DNA from: Phocaeicola barnesiae DSM 18169 = JCM 13652
GTDB lineage: Bacteria; Bacteroidota; Bacteroidia; Bacteroidales; Bacteroidaceae
Direction: 5' to 3'
Assembly: GCF_000374585.1 (NCBI RefSeq)
Contig: NZ_KB894652.1
Span: 1 to 64,000, forward strand
DNA: 64,000 nucleotides
The translations under genes and the position numbers were made by a program. Below, one piece after another: positions 32,767 to 43,640 of the stretch (position 1 is its first letter; each line of letters opens with the position of its first letter). Under the pieces are notes generated by a model that saw nothing but the letters and a program-made list of their open reading frames with translations, did not search any database and had not been told where the DNA came from.

Positions 32767-33717
32767 TCAAGGTGCCACCAATCGGGTTATCCAAATCCAG
32801 AACGGCGCGCTGAGCATAAACAGGAAGGTACTGATAGCCAACGACGAGGTTCCGACACGCACATACGTCTGGTAACGGCTTCCGATGATGATACCGGAGA
32901 AAGCCGGAGGCAACGCACCCGCCATGACCAGCATCTGGAGCTTCTCGCCTTCGATGCCGACCAGCAGCCCCACCAGCAGCAATGCCCCCGGCATCAGCAG
33001 CAGCTTGACGAAGGTATTGTACCAGATTTCCTTGTCGAACACGAATTTCTGAGCCGACAAGGTCAGACCGGCGGCAAATACCGCTACACCGGAGTTTGCC
33101 TTGGCTATCAGCTCAAAGCTGGGGTCCAGTTCGGCAGGGATACGGATACCTGTCAGTACAAAGATTACCGCCAGCACAGGAGCCCAGACCACCGGTTGCC
33201 GGATGGCACTGACGAAAGCGTTCGAAGGCTTCTGTCCGGCTGTAGCCGAACCGTCCGCCGCAGGATTCAACAGCCAGAGACCGATGGGGATGGTAATGGC
33301 ATTCACTACAATGGCTACAATGGCCACTACCAGCCCGGTGGTAGTCGTAGCCCCGAACATCGGGTCGAGCACAGCGAATCCCAGGAAGCCGATGGTCGGG
33401 CTGCCGGCTATCAGCGCACAGACGGCCGCCTCCTTCCTGGTGTGCCTGAAGAACTTGTAACACCCGAAATAGGACCAGAGAAAGACAGCCAGAATCACCA
33501 AGGTGCTGACCAGCGTCAACTGCAGGTCCGCAAAAAGCATCTCACGGTCGGCCTTCACGATGGAAAGGAACAAGGCAGCCGGCAACGCATAGTTCAGCAC
33601 CAGCTTGTTCAGGATACGTGCGTTCTCGCCCGTAAAAGCATTGGTCTTTCCGGCCGCGTACCCCAACGCCATGACCACAAATATCGGTACCAGACAAGTC
33701 AGAATAATATTCCACAT
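32767..33717 (-). CDS. AEC-family transporter (predicted oxalate or carboxylate carrier)
   Basis: 316 residues with about ten predicted membrane segments in two inverted halves. The halves start at [20 protein letters not shown] and at [35 protein letters not shown] is a typical AEC (auxin efflux carrier/malonate transporter) motif. It is last in an operon with formyl-CoA:oxalate CoA-transferase and oxalyl-CoA decarboxylase, 21 bp after the latter. It is therefore a good candidate for oxalate uptake or oxalate/formate exchange. That would differ from the MFS carrier OxlT of Oxalobacter. The substrate is inferred from context only. Confidence 0.88.
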   Translation of the reverse strand: MWNIILTCLVPIFVVMALGYAAGKTNAFTGENARILNKLVLNYALPAALFLSIVKADREMLFADLQLTLVSTLVILAVFLWSYFGCYKFFRHTRKEAAVCALIAGSPTIGFLGFAVLDPMFGATTTTGLVVAIVAIVVNAITIPIGLWLLNPAADGSATAGQKPSNAFVSAIRQPVVWAPVLAVIFVLTGIRIPAELDPSFELIAKANSGVAVFAAGLTLSAQKFVFDKEIWYNTFVKLLLMPGALLLVGLLVGIEGEKLQMLVMAGALPPAFSGIIIGSRYQTYVRVGTSSLAISTFLFMLSAPFWIWITRLVAP

Positions 33718-33738
33718 AAGCTTACAGTTTCAGGTGAA

Positions 33739-35445
33739 TCATTTTCCCACGACCTTGGGATTCAGGTTACCGATGTGTCCGCTTTCCAGTCCGGCCTTCG
33801 GGTCGATGGCACAGTCTATCAGCGTAGGCTTCTTCGATGCGATTCCCGCCTCCAGCGCCTTCTCCAGTTCCTCGGGAGTCGTCGCGTAATACGGAGTACC
33901 GCCGAAAGCGGTTATCAGCCGGTCGTAACGGGCCTGTGCGTCGAGGGTCGTCGGTGAAGGGTCTGTTCCACCACCCAGGTTGGCATGCGAACCGTTGTAG
34001 ATACCGCCGTTGTTCAGGATGATGATAGTCACCGGCAACTGATAACGGCAGATGGTCTCGATTTCCATCCCGCTGAACCCGAACGCGCTGTCGCCTTCGA
34101 TGCAGACCACCTGCTGACCGCTGGTCACCGCCGCTCCGATGGCATAGCCCATGCCGACTCCCATTACGCCCCACGTACCGCAATCCAGCCGTTTGCGGGG
34201 CGAATACATGTTGATGACGTTGCGGGTATCGTCCAGCGTATTGGCCCCTTCGTTCACCAGATAGACCTCGCGGTGTTTCTTCAGCACCGTACGGATAGCC
34301 TTCAAGGCACTGAAGAAATCCATCGGCGACGGATTGGCATTCAGTTTCGCCTCCATCTTGGCAGCGTTCACCTGCTTCACCCGGTCTATTTCCTCCAGCC
34401 AGTCGTTCTGCTGTGTCATCGGATAAGCCGTCAGTCCGGCCAGCAGCGCTTCCATGGAAGAAGCGATGTCGCCCACCACCGGAGCCGCAATCGGATGGTT
34501 GCTGTCGATTTCTTCCGGTTCGATGTCCAACTGGATGAAGCGGGCATCGGGATTCCATTTCTGCCCTTTTCCGTGTGCCAACAACCAGTTGAGGCGGGCT
34601 CCCAGCAGCATCACCACATCCGCATTCTTCAGAACCAGCCCACGGGCCGCGGCGGCACTCAGCGGATGGTCGTCGGGCATCACTCCCTTGGCCATGGACA
34701 TCGGCAGGAAAGGAATACCCGTCTGCTCCAGAAATTCGCGGATGCTCTTTTCCGCCTGCGCATACGCCGCTCCCTTCCCGATGATGACCAACGGTTTCCT
34801 GGCCTTGCTCAGCAAATCAAGCGCACGGTCGACGGCCTGCCGGTCCGGTATCATTTTCGGAGCCGGGTCGAGTACGGTAAAGAGGGTCTTTTCCACTTCC
34901 GCCTGGTCGATGACGCTTCCCAGCAGGGCCGTCGTCAAATCCAGGTAGACCCCTCCGGGGCGCCCCGATACCGCGGCACGGATGGCACGCGCCAGTCCAA
35001 TGCCGATGTCCTCCGGACGGTTGATACGGTAGGAAGCCTTGGCAAAAGTCTTCGCCACATTCATCTGGTCCAGCCCTTCGTAATCGCCCTGCTGCAGGTC
35101 GATGATGGCACGGTCGCTGGAACCGCTGATCTGAATCATCGGAAAGCCGTTGACGGTGGCCGTAGCCAGGGCGGTAAGTCCGTTCAGGAAACCGGGGGCA
35201 GACACGGTGAGGCAAATACCGGGCTTTCCGGTCAGGAAACCGGTAATGGCAGCCGCGTTTCCCGCAGACTGCTCGTGACGGAAACCGATGTAACGGATGC
35301 CCCGTTCCTGTGCGTGGCGGGCCAGGTCCGTCACCGGAATCCCTACCACTCCGTAGATGGTATCGAATCCGTTGCGGAGCAAAGCCTCCACCACAACGTG
35401 CATCCCATCGGTCAAATTCGATGGTTGGTTTTGAATATCTGACAT
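33739..35445 (-). CDS. oxc: Oxalyl-CoA decarboxylase
   Basis: 568 residues, the usual length. It is a thiamine-diphosphate enzyme that converts oxalyl-CoA to formyl-CoA and CO2. The N-terminal PYR domain holds the activating Glu in YIGFRHEQSAGNAAA. A central domain (about 190-330) is followed by a C-terminal PP domain with the binding motif GDSAFGFSGMEIETI...ILNNGGIY. The family-typical SMAKGVMPDDHP and YAQAEKSIREFLEQTGIPFL segments are present. It is in an operon with the CoA-transferase upstream (53 bp) and the AEC transporter downstream. It acts in the cytoplasm. Confidence 0.95.
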   Translation of the reverse strand: MSDIQNQPSNLTDGMHVVVEALLRNGFDTIYGVVGIPVTDLARHAQERGIRYIGFRHEQSAGNAAAITGFLTGKPGICLTVSAPGFLNGLTALATATVNGFPMIQISGSSDRAIIDLQQGDYEGLDQMNVAKTFAKASYRINRPEDIGIGLARAIRAAVSGRPGGVYLDLTTALLGSVIDQAEVEKTLFTVLDPAPKMIPDRQAVDRALDLLSKARKPLVIIGKGAAYAQAEKSIREFLEQTGIPFLPMSMAKGVMPDDHPLSAAAARGLVLKNADVVMLLGARLNWLLAHGKGQKWNPDARFIQLDIEPEEIDSNHPIAAPVVGDIASSMEALLAGLTAYPMTQQNDWLEEIDRVKQVNAAKMEAKLNANPSPMDFFSALKAIRTVLKKHREVYLVNEGANTLDDTRNVINMYSPRKRLDCGTWGVMGVGMGYAIGAAVTSGQQVVCIEGDSAFGFSGMEIETICRYQLPVTIIILNNGGIYNGSHANLGGGTDPSPTTLDAQARYDRLITAFGGTPYYATTPEELEKALEAGIASKKPTLIDCAIDPKAGLESGHIGNLNPKVVGK

Positions 35446-35498
35446 AAGTTTCGTTCAGTTTGTTAGAAGTAAGGGTAATCTGTTCGGTCGGAGAGGCA

Positions 35499-36770
35499 TC
35501 ATTTACAAACCACATGGTCTGTGTGGAACTGGGCAATCTGCTCGTCTGTATATCCCACTTCCTTCAGGATTTCATCGGTATGTTCGCCCAACAGCGGAGC
35601 CGCCTTGACCTCGGGGGTAAACGATGAGAACCTCGGCGGACATCCGATGGTCAGGAACTTGCCGCGCTTCGGCTGTTCCACCTCCACCAGTGTACCGCAT
35701 TTATACAGTGACTGGTCCTTCTCGATGTCCAGCATGCTCAACACCGGTCCGCAAGGCACACCTGCCTTACCCAAGGTATCTACCACCTCGAACTTGTCGC
35801 GGGTAAGGGTATATTCCTCCACTCCTTTGTAGATTTCGTCCTTCACCAGGTTCCGGGCTGCCGGCGTGTTGTATTTCGGGTCGTCAATCCACTCCGGCTT
35901 GCCGATGGCCCGACAGGCTTCGGCAAAAGCCTTCTCCTCGTTCTGAAGAACGATGTACACGTACGCGTTCGGATCGGTTTCCCAGCCCTTGCACTTGTAG
36001 CACCAGCCCAGTACCTGACCGCCCTCGGCATTTCCGTAGCGGGGTACCGTATTGCCGGTCTTCTCCTTCGGATAACTTGGCGCGTGTTTCAGTTCGCCTA
36101 CGTGTTCCAGAATCAACTGGTCACGGAGTTTCACCCGACACAGGTTCAGCACCGCATCCTGCATGGACTGCTGGACGAAACAGCCTTCGCCCGTCTTCTC
36201 GCGCTGCATCAAAGCGGCCAGCAGACCGATGGTAAGGTGCATACCGGTATTGGTATCGCCCAAAGCCGCGCCAGACTGGGTAGGGATGTTGTATTCGCCG
36301 TCCCACCATCCGGTCGTAGCCGCCGCGCCTCCCGCACATTGGGCTACCGGTTCGAAAGCCTTCACGTTGGCGAAAGGAGAATCGTCATTGAATCCCTTGA
36401 TGGTACCGTAAATCAACCGCGGATTGATGCGGTGTACCTCTTCCCAGGAGAAACCCAGCTTATCGGCTGCACCCGGATGCAGGTTCTCTACGAATATATC
36501 CGCCTCTTTCAGCAGACGGGTCAGAATCTCCTTGCCGCCCGGTGTCTTCACATCCAGCTCGATGGAGCGCTTGTTACAGTTCAACTGCAGGAAGTAGAGT
36601 CCGTCCAAATCCGGATAATCCAACAGTTCCGAACGGGTAGGGTCGCCTACTCCGGTACGTTCAATCTTAATCACATCGGCGCCCAGCCAAGCCAGCATCT
36701 GTGTACATGACGGACCCGACTGAACCTGTGTCCAGTCGATTACCTTGATACCTTGCAATGGTGCAATCAT
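35499..36770 (-). CDS. frc: Formyl-CoA:oxalate CoA-transferase
   Basis: I took the ATG at 36770 ([20 protein letters not shown]). It is preceded by AGGAAC, and the family starts here; the longer frame adds 12 odd residues. It is 423 residues, a class III CoA-transferase. It carries the N-terminal [20 protein letters not shown], the nucleotide-binding [16 protein letters not shown] and the region with the catalytic Asp ([16 protein letters not shown]). It moves CoA from formyl-CoA to oxalate so that oxc can act, and formate is released. It is first in the operon. Confidence 0.95.
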   Translation of the reverse strand: MIAPLQGIKVIDWTQVQSGPSCTQMLAWLGADVIKIERTGVGDPTRSELLDYPDLDGLYFLQLNCNKRSIELDVKTPGGKEILTRLLKEADIFVENLHPGAADKLGFSWEEVHRINPRLIYGTIKGFNDDSPFANVKAFEPVAQCAGGAAATTGWWDGEYNIPTQSGAALGDTNTGMHLTIGLLAALMQREKTGEGCFVQQSMQDAVLNLCRVKLRDQLILEHVGELKHAPSYPKEKTGNTVPRYGNAEGGQVLGWCYKCKGWETDPNAYVYIVLQNEEKAFAEACRAIGKPEWIDDPKYNTPAARNLVKDEIYKGVEEYTLTRDKFEVVDTLGKAGVPCGPVLSMLDIEKDQSLYKCGTLVEVEQPKRGKFLTIGCPPRFSSFTPEVKAAPLLGEHTDEILKEVGYTDEQIAQFHTDHVVCK

Positions 36771-37124
36771 ACTAGTTCCTCCAAAAAATTTTAGTTGGTT
36801 ATTCAATGAACAGCAGATGTAACTCCCGGTTCACCTGCCGTTCATTTCAACAAGAGGCACCCGCAAAAGTTTGGGCACAGAAGGCCCGGAAGGGGGTTTC
36901 TTATCCATCTTTAACACCCCGTCCGTACAAAGGATAAAAAATCAAATATTTTGTGAATCAATCGATTGTGTAAGATACTTTTCCTGTTCGAGCTTAAAGA
37001 AGGGAAAGCGGGCAAGCCGTCACAGGTGCAGGAACTCGCTTCGCCCGGATTGGCCGACCCATCCAAACGAACAATCCCCACCAGCGGAAACTGACGGGGA
37101 CTGCACTGCATTGAAATCAAAACG
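36771..37124. other. Intergenic region upstream of frc
   Basis: I find no full TTTG-N20-TAnnTTTG promoter for frc here, although AACTTTTG (complement of 36863-36870) is a partial -7 match. The block 37000-37090 is GC-rich and shares GCAGGAACTCGCTTCGC (37029-37045) with the core of the palindromic repeats at 13302 and 22299, without their outer arms. It may be an eroded third copy. I see nothing else. Confidence 0.45.
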
Positions 37125-37397
37125 TTATTTCATCATGCTTTCAAACTCTTTCGAAGGCTTGAAAGCAGGAATGTTATGAGCCGGAACAATCATGGTAGTG
37201 TTCTTCGAAATATTTCTGGCTGTCTTTTCAGCACGCTTCTTCACGATAAAGCTTCCGAATCCGCGGAGATATACATTCTCTTCCTTCTCCAAGGAACCCT
37301 TCACTTCGGTCATGAAACTTTCAATAACAGCCAAAACAGTTTGTTTGTCTACTCCAGTCTTGTTGGCGATTTCCTTAACGATCTCTGCTTTTGTCAT
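37125..37397 (-). CDS. HU-family DNA-binding protein
   Basis: 90 residues, the full length of a classic HU/IHF subunit. It begins MTKAEIVKEIANKTGVDKQT. The beta-arm core GFGSFIVKKRAEKTARNISK includes the usual RGFGSF start, then NTTMIVPAHNIPAFKPSKEF. It binds and bends DNA as a dimer in the nucleoid. It is single, with upstream sequence rich in A/T and a -7-like TACTTTTG (complement of 37422-37429). It is distinct from the longer HU-like protein at 12449. Confidence 0.95.
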   Translation of the reverse strand: MTKAEIVKEIANKTGVDKQTVLAVIESFMTEVKGSLEKEENVYLRGFGSFIVKKRAEKTARNISKNTTMIVPAHNIPAFKPSKEFESMMK

Positions 37398-37667
37398 AGT
37401 CTAATTTTTAATAGTTTAGCGGCAAAAGTACAGAAAATTCTCATACAAACGTCTGTTGCCACTAACTTTTTGTAGATTTTTTTTCTTACCCCCATTTTGT
37501 GAACATTTCTTACAAACAAGCGGCAAAATCTGTCTTAAAAACTTATAAATATACAAATCCATACATTAAATACGCTTAAAAAGCGCTTTTACACTTCCTA
37601 ACTTTTTTACCCATTTTTTGAATAACCATTTCTGCCAGGAGGTTGTTCTAAAAGAAAAACAAGCATC

Positions 37668-38519
37668 ATGACATACAAGGAAAAGAAACTGCAACGCTTT
37701 ATCGACAACCTTCCGTACATCGGACGGCATGCCCGGCTCTACCGGAGCATCCACCGGCAACTGATGAACAAATGGACCCAACGCTTCGTACTGTTCTTCA
37801 TCGTAGGCTCCATCCTGTCCATCGTTCTCAGTTCCTTTGAAGAATCGGCACCTTACCGTTCCTGGCTCTTCGCCTTCAATTACCTGGCGTCGTTCATCTT
37901 CACCATCGAGTATACCTTGCGCATCATTGCCGCGCCCGGACAATATCCCAACATCCAGAACAGTTGGAAGGCACGTTTCCGCTACATCTTCTCGTTCTAC
38001 GGACTGATAGACCTGATAGCCATCATCCCTTTCGTGGTGATTTACGTGTACAACGAAAGCCCACACGTGCACCTGGTGGTACTGGCCTATATCCTCACCA
38101 TCTTCAAGCTCATCCGCTACTCCCGCTCCTACCGGCTGCTGGGCAGCATGATCGGAACGGTGAAGGACGAACTGGTCACCGCCTATACGGCTTGCGGCAT
38201 CCTGGTAGGCTTTGCCGGGATTCTGATGTATTACATCGAGCGTGATGCCCAACCTCATGCCTTCAAGAATGTAGGCGACGGCCTCTGGTGGGCGGTAGAG
38301 ACATTCACCACCGTAGGGTACGGCGATATCTTCCCCATCACTCCGCTGGGAAGGTTGCTGGGCAGCCTCATCATGTTAATCGGCATTTCGATGATTGCGG
38401 TACCAACCGCCATCATCAGCTCCGCCTTCATGAAGATGATTATCGAAAAGAAGTACAAAGGGAAATCCCATGCCGACACGGACGATACGGACGACAACGA
38501 TGTGCCGACCTTTTCCTGA
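37668..38519 (+). CDS. Voltage-gated-type potassium channel
   Basis: 283 residues with six predicted membrane segments between about 38 and 245. The selectivity filter reads FTTVGYGDIFPITPLGR, preceded by the pore helix GDGLWWAVE. The fourth segment (TIFKLIRYSRSYRLLGSM) keeps only a few of the basic residues of a Kv voltage sensor. The C-terminus is short and acidic (DTDDTDDND), with no RCK or cyclic-nucleotide domain. It probably conducts K+ across the inner membrane. It is a single gene, convergent with gltA across a shared terminator. Confidence 0.92.
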   Translation: MTYKEKKLQRFIDNLPYIGRHARLYRSIHRQLMNKWTQRFVLFFIVGSILSIVLSSFEESAPYRSWLFAFNYLASFIFTIEYTLRIIAAPGQYPNIQNSWKARFRYIFSFYGLIDLIAIIPFVVIYVYNESPHVHLVVLAYILTIFKLIRYSRSYRLLGSMIGTVKDELVTAYTACGILVGFAGILMYYIERDAQPHAFKNVGDGLWWAVETFTTVGYGDIFPITPLGRLLGSLIMLIGISMIAVPTAIISSAFMKMIIEKKYKGKSHADTDDTDDNDVPTFS

Positions 38520-38535
38520 CGCCCGCCGGACAACA

Positions 38536-38580
38536 GAAAAAAGTCCCGCCCTCTCCTGCTACGGAGAAAGCGGGACCTGA
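38536..38580. terminator. Bidirectional terminator between the channel and gltA
   Basis: AAGTCCCGC...TCTCC pairs with GGAGA...GCGGGACcT. A-runs precede it. It lies 16 bp past the channel stop and 28 bp past the citrate synthase stop. Confidence 0.82.
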
Positions 38581-38608
38581 TGAAAATGATAGATGTAAGC
38601 GTATCCTG

Positions 38609-39949
38609 TCAACGGTCGGAAATCGGTGTATAATCCACCTCATCCAACACGTTCTTGTACGCCGGACGGATGATGCGGCGTCCTTCGAAATTCAATTCTT
38701 CGATGCGGTGGGCCGTCCAGCCTACGATACGGGCCATAGCGAACAGCGGCGTATAGATTTCCTGAGGCAGGCCCATCAGCTCGTAGATGAAGCCGGAATA
38801 GAAGTCCACGTTGGAACATACCCGTTTCTTGTCGCCTTTCACTTTCTTGAAGCAGGCGATGGCCCGCTGTTCCACCAGTTCCAGGAAAGCGAATTCCTTC
38901 TCGCAGCCTTTCTCGGCCACCAGCTCACCGGCCAGTTCCTTCAGCAACATGGAGCGTGGGTCGGAGATGGTGTAGACCGCATGACCGATACCGTAAATCA
39001 GACCGCTCTTGTCGTAGGCCTCCTTGTTGAGCATGCGCATCAGGTACGTATCGATTTCGTCCACGTTTGTCCAGTCGGAAATCACTTCCTTCAGGTGATG
39101 GAACATCTTCACCACCTGGATGTTGGCTCCCCCGTGCAACGGACCTTTCAGCGAGCCGATACCGGCGGCGATGCTGGAATAGGTATCGGTACGGGTAGAA
39201 CTGGTGACACGCACCGTAAAGGTAGAGTTGTTACCGCCGCCATGTTCGGCCTGCAAAACCAGCAGCAAATCCAGCATCCGGGCTTCCAGCGGAGTGAAAT
39301 CCTTCTTCATCATGTACAGGAAGTTCTCGGCCAACGACAGGTTCTCGTGCGGGTGACGGATGTGCAGCGAACGTCCCTGGGTACTGTGCCGGTAGATGTT
39401 GTAGGCGTAGGCAATGATGGTCGGGAACTTTGAAATCAGTTCGATGGACTGGCGCATCAGGTTATCGCGCGAAATATCGTCGGGATTGGGATCGAACGTA
39501 TACATTTCAAGCACGCTCCGGGCCAGAATGTTCATGATGTTCTGTCCTTCCAGGTCGATGATATTCATCGTGGTCTTCTTGTCCAACGGCATGTTGTCGT
39601 TTATCAGCTCCTTGAACGAACTGAGCTGTTCGGCATCCGGCAGTTCACCGGAAAGCAGCAGATAAGCCACTTCCTCAAAACCGAAACGCTTCTCCCGCAA
39701 CAGGGCATGGGCAATGTCCTCCAGGTCGTACCCCCGGTAGAAAAGTTTTCCCGGAATGGGCTTCAGCCCTTCGTCCGTCCGTTCATATCCCACTACGTTA
39801 CCGATTTTGGTCAGCCCGACCAGTACGCCGGTACCGTCTTCGTTACGCAAGCCACGCTTTACATTGAATTTGGTAAACAGTTCATTGTCGATGCGGCAAG
39901 CATGCTTCGCACACTCCGACAGCTTGTAAACGATGTATTCTTTCTTCAT
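38609..39949 (-). CDS. gltA: Citrate synthase
   Basis: 446 residues, the long bacterial form with about 60 extra N-terminal residues before LFYRGYDLEDIAHALL. It condenses oxaloacetate and acetyl-CoA to citrate. The catalytic residues are visible: His in GPLHGGANIQVV, His in YGIGHAVYTISDPR and Asp in SNVDFYSGFIY. It is the last gene of the acn-icd-gltA operon (24 bp from icd). The oxidative branch as far as 2-oxoglutarate is thus encoded together. In anaerobic Bacteroidota this serves mainly glutamate synthesis. Confidence 0.95.
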   Translation of the reverse strand: MKKEYIVYKLSECAKHACRIDNELFTKFNVKRGLRNEDGTGVLVGLTKIGNVVGYERTDEGLKPIPGKLFYRGYDLEDIAHALLREKRFGFEEVAYLLLSGELPDAEQLSSFKELINDNMPLDKKTTMNIIDLEGQNIMNILARSVLEMYTFDPNPDDISRDNLMRQSIELISKFPTIIAYAYNIYRHSTQGRSLHIRHPHENLSLAENFLYMMKKDFTPLEARMLDLLLVLQAEHGGGNNSTFTVRVTSSTRTDTYSSIAAGIGSLKGPLHGGANIQVVKMFHHLKEVISDWTNVDEIDTYLMRMLNKEAYDKSGLIYGIGHAVYTISDPRSMLLKELAGELVAEKGCEKEFAFLELVEQRAIACFKKVKGDKKRVCSNVDFYSGFIYELMGLPQEIYTPLFAMARIVGWTAHRIEELNFEGRRIIRPAYKNVLDEVDYTPISDR

Positions 39950-39973
39950 AATTCCAATTCCATAACTAAAGAT

Positions 39974-41233
39974 TTATAACAAACCGACAATGAGTTGTCC
40001 GAACTCCGTTGTCGAAAGTGCCTGTCCGTCCGGCATGAAGCGTGCCAGATCGTGGGTAGCCTGTCCCTTGGAGAAAGCCTCTTCCAACGCATTGGTTATC
40101 AACGAAGCGGCTTCCTTCCACCCCAAGTATTCCAACATCATGACAGAAGAAAGCAGCAGCGAACATGGATTTACCACATTCTTACCGGCTATATTCGGAG
40201 CCGTACCGTGGGTAGCCTCAAAAATGGCATGTCCGGTCTGGTAATTGATATTGGCACCCGGAGCAATACCGATACCACCTACCATGGCAGCCAACTGATC
40301 GGAAATGTAATCGCCGTTTAAGTTCAATGTAGCGATGACCGAATATTCTTCCGGAATCAGCAAGGTATTCTGAAGGAAAGCATCGGCAATGCAGTCTTTG
40401 ACAATGACCTTTCCTCCATTGATGGCCTTAGCCAACTCAGCCTTGGCCGATTCTTCACCTAAATCCTTCTTCAACTGCTCATACTGGTTCATTGTAAAAG
40501 TCTGCTCCGCAAATTCGGTTTCGGCCACTTCATATCCCCAGCGCTTAAATCCGCCCTCGGTAAATTTCATGATATTTCCTTTATGTACCAATGTAACGGA
40601 AGACAGCTTGTGAATCAAAGCATATTCGATGGCCGAACGGACCAGACGCTGTGTACCTTCCTTGGATACCGGTTTTACACCGAATGAAGAAGTTTCCGGA
40701 AAACGGACTTTCGTCACTCCCATTTCATCACGCAGGAAAGCATAGAACTTCTCGGCTTCGGGAGTACCTTGCTCCCATTCGATGCCGGCATAGATATCTT
40801 CCGTATTTTCACGGAAGATATGCATATCCACCTTTTCCGGTTCTTTGACTGGAGAAACCACTCCTTTGAACCAACGGACCGGGCGCAGGCAGACATACAG
40901 GTCAAGCGTCTGACGCAAGGCTACATTCAAGGAACGGATACCCCCACCCACTGGAGTAGTCAGCGGTCCCTTGATACCGACCAGATACTCGCGGAAAGCC
41001 TCCATCGTAGCCTCCGGCAACCATTCACCGGTCTGCTGGAACGCCTTTCCTCCGGCCAGTACTTCTTTCCATTCGATGGAGCGCTTGCCGTGATAGGCAG
41101 CCTCCACCGCCGCATTGACAACCTGCTGACATACCGGGGTAATTTCCGCCCCCACACCGTCTCCTTCGATAAAAGGAATTGTCACCCGATCGGGAACCAC
41201 CAGCTTCCCGTTTTCCATATATACTTTACTCAT
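39974..41233 (-). CDS. icd: Isocitrate dehydrogenase
   Basis: 419 residues, of the E. coli Icd type. The substrate loop [13 protein letters not shown] keeps the regulatory/binding Ser, and the acidic metal site lies in [18 protein letters not shown]. The cofactor loop reads [15 protein letters not shown]. Where E. coli Icd has Lys344-Tyr345 for NADP, this protein has Asn-Ile. At the position of Tyr391 it has His, while the Arg395 equivalent remains. NADP preference is therefore uncertain and NAD use is possible. It lies between acn (26 bp upstream) and gltA. Confidence 0.94.
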   Translation of the reverse strand: MSKVYMENGKLVVPDRVTIPFIEGDGVGAEITPVCQQVVNAAVEAAYHGKRSIEWKEVLAGGKAFQQTGEWLPEATMEAFREYLVGIKGPLTTPVGGGIRSLNVALRQTLDLYVCLRPVRWFKGVVSPVKEPEKVDMHIFRENTEDIYAGIEWEQGTPEAEKFYAFLRDEMGVTKVRFPETSSFGVKPVSKEGTQRLVRSAIEYALIHKLSSVTLVHKGNIMKFTEGGFKRWGYEVAETEFAEQTFTMNQYEQLKKDLGEESAKAELAKAINGGKVIVKDCIADAFLQNTLLIPEEYSVIATLNLNGDYISDQLAAMVGGIGIAPGANINYQTGHAIFEATHGTAPNIAGKNVVNPCSLLLSSVMMLEYLGWKEAASLITNALEEAFSKGQATHDLARFMPDGQALSTTEFGQLIVGLL

Positions 41234-41259
41234 ACTGTTTCCTCCTGTTTGTTAACTGT

Positions 41260-43515
41260 TCATTTTACAAAAGTATTCAATGCGGACCCGGCCTTGAACC
41301 AGCCTATCTGCATGGCATTGTAGGTATGTAACGCCTCAAACGTATCCATCGTACCGTCGGCATGTTTCACCACCACCTGCAGCGGCTGTCCCGGAGTAAA
41401 ATGCTCCAGCCCTTTCACCGAAATCCGGTCGTTCTCGCGCACCTTGTCGTAATCCTGCTTGTCCTTGAAGGTCAGTGCCAGCATCCCCTGTTTCTTCAGG
41501 TTCGTCTCATGGATACGGGCAAAGCTTTTGGCCAGGATGACACGTACATTCAGGAAACGGGGTTCCATCGCCGCATGTTCGCGGCTGGAGCCTTCGCCAT
41601 AATTCTCTTCGGCCACGACAATGGAAGGGATTCCCTGTGCCTTATACGCCTTGGCCACCGCCGAAACAGCGTCGTAAGTGCCGTCCAACTGATTCAGGAC
41701 ACAGTTGGTCTTTCCATTGAAGGCATTGACCGCCCCCATCAGCATGTTGTCCGAGATGTTCTGCAAGTGTCCGCGGAAACGCAGCCACGGTCCCGCCATG
41801 GAGATATGGTCGGTGGTACATTTGCCCTGGGTCTTGATGAGCAACGGCATATCCGTCAGGTCCTTTCCGTCCCACGGAGCGAAAGGTGCCAGTTTCTGCA
41901 GGCGTTGCGACTCCGGATGGATGGTTACCTCCAGCGTGCTGCCGTCGGCTGCCGGCGCCACATATCCGTTATCGTCCACCGTAAAGCCTTTTTTCGGCAA
42001 CGTATCGCCTTCGGGCGCGTCCAGACGCACAGGCTCTCCCTGCTCGTTCAGCAACGTATCCGTCATCGGATTGAAGCAGAGGTCGCCGGCTATGGCCAAA
42101 GCCATCGCCATTTCCGGCGAGGCCACAAACGCGTGGGTATTCGGATTACCGTCCGCCCGTTTCGCGAAATTCCGGTTGAAGGAAGTCACGATGGAGTTGG
42201 CACGGGTCGGATCGTCGGTGACCCGTTTCCACTGTCCGATACACGGTCCGCAGGCATTGGTCATGATGACAGCTCCCACCGCCTGGAAATCGGCAATCAT
42301 ACCGTCGCGCAGCGAAGTGCAGTAAACCTGTTCGGAACCCGGATTGATGATGAGCGGAGCCGCCATCTTCAGTCCTTTGGCCTTTACCTGACGGGCCAGC
42401 GAAGCCGCACGGCTCAAATCCTGGTAAGACGAATTGGTACACGAACCGATAAGGCCGACTTCCATCCGTCGCGGATAACCGTTCTTCTTCACTTTTTCGG
42501 CGAATTCGGACAAGGTACAGGCAGCGTCCGGAGTAAACGGACCGTTGATATAAGGTTCCAGGGTGGATAAATCAATTTCGATAATCCGGTCGTAATACGC
42601 TTCCGGATGAGCGGCCACTTCCGGGTCCGCCTGCAGTTCGGCAGCGTTCCGGGCCGCCAGTTCCGCTATTTCCTCACGGCCGGTAGCACACAGATAGTCG
42701 GCCATGTTCCGGTCGAACGGGAAAATGGAGGTAGTCGCCCCCACTTCAGCGCCCATGTTGCAGATGGTCGCCTTTCCGGTAGCCGACAACGAAGCGGTAC
42801 CTTCGCCGAAATATTCGATGATGGCGTTGGTCGCCCCCTTCACGGTAAGCAGCCCGGCCAGTTTCAGGATGACATCCTTCGGAGCCGCCCAACCGTTCAG
42901 TTTACCGGTCAGTTTCACACCGATGAGTTTCGGCATCTTGAGCTCCCATTCCATCCCGGTCATCACATCCACCGCATCGGCACCGCCTACACCGACGGCT
43001 ATCATGCCCAGTCCTCCGGCATTGGGCGTATGCGAATCCGTCCCCACCATCATTCCGCCCGGGAAAGCATAATTCTCGAGTACGACCTGGTGGATGATGC
43101 CGGCTCCCGGTTTCCAGAAACCGATGCCGTATTTCGAAGCCACGCTCTTCAGGAAAGCATACACCTCGCAGTTGGCTTCCAAAGCGACCGGCAGGTCGGA
43201 ACCGGCCCCCTGATAGGCTTGAATCAAATGGTCACAATGCACGGTAGAAGGAACCGCCACCGCATTTTTCCCCGCATTCATGAACTGCAGCAGCGCCATC
43301 TGCGCCGTCGCGTCCTGCATGGCTACCCTGTCCGGTCTGAAATTCACATAATCCGCTCCCCGGCTGAAATCCGCCAATGACGTCTCATCGTACAGGTGCG
43401 CGTACAGCACCTTTTCAGCCAAAGTCAGGGGTCTACCCAATTTCTTTCTCGCAGTTTCCACCTTCGTGGCATACGAAGTGTAGAAACTCCTCAATACATC
43501 AATGTCATAAACCAT
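41260..43515 (-). CDS. acn: Aconitate hydratase
   Basis: 751 residues, the mitochondrial-type aconitase A family. It isomerises citrate to isocitrate through a [4Fe-4S] cluster. The cluster ligands are the Cys of [14 protein letters not shown] and the two Cys of [12 protein letters not shown]. The substrate-binding motifs [15 protein letters not shown] and, in the C-terminal swivel domain, [15 protein letters not shown] are present. It is first in the acn-icd-gltA operon. The promoter is at 43609-43640. Confidence 0.96.
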   Translation of the reverse strand: MVYDIDVLRSFYTSYATKVETARKKLGRPLTLAEKVLYAHLYDETSLADFSRGADYVNFRPDRVAMQDATAQMALLQFMNAGKNAVAVPSTVHCDHLIQAYQGAGSDLPVALEANCEVYAFLKSVASKYGIGFWKPGAGIIHQVVLENYAFPGGMMVGTDSHTPNAGGLGMIAVGVGGADAVDVMTGMEWELKMPKLIGVKLTGKLNGWAAPKDVILKLAGLLTVKGATNAIIEYFGEGTASLSATGKATICNMGAEVGATTSIFPFDRNMADYLCATGREEIAELAARNAAELQADPEVAAHPEAYYDRIIEIDLSTLEPYINGPFTPDAACTLSEFAEKVKKNGYPRRMEVGLIGSCTNSSYQDLSRAASLARQVKAKGLKMAAPLIINPGSEQVYCTSLRDGMIADFQAVGAVIMTNACGPCIGQWKRVTDDPTRANSIVTSFNRNFAKRADGNPNTHAFVASPEMAMALAIAGDLCFNPMTDTLLNEQGEPVRLDAPEGDTLPKKGFTVDDNGYVAPAADGSTLEVTIHPESQRLQKLAPFAPWDGKDLTDMPLLIKTQGKCTTDHISMAGPWLRFRGHLQNISDNMLMGAVNAFNGKTNCVLNQLDGTYDAVSAVAKAYKAQGIPSIVVAEENYGEGSSREHAAMEPRFLNVRVILAKSFARIHETNLKKQGMLALTFKDKQDYDKVRENDRISVKGLEHFTPGQPLQVVVKHADGTMDTFEALHTYNAMQIGWFKAGSALNTFVK

Positions 43516-43608
43516 TTTGTATACCTTAAAATTAATACCTTCTGTTCTTAGTCACACCGCTACACACTGTAGGGAACAGGCCGGATTTGGTTGACAAACG
43601 GCCATGTG

Positions 43609-43640
43609 CAAATATAGGACTTAATTTTACAATATTCAAA
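43609..43640 (-). promoter_or_regulatory. Promoter of the acn-icd-gltA operon
   Basis: The minus strand has TTTG (complement of 43637-43640), 20 bp, then TATATTTG (complement of 43609-43616), a full consensus match. It lies about 95 bp upstream of the acn start. Confidence 0.85.

Noticed and set aside
33985..35442. Long plus-strand frame opposite oxc
   Set aside because: It covers oxalyl-CoA decarboxylase in antisense and shows no domain. The same reasoning applies to the plus-strand frames at 32719-33957, 36084-36710 and 41362-42570.
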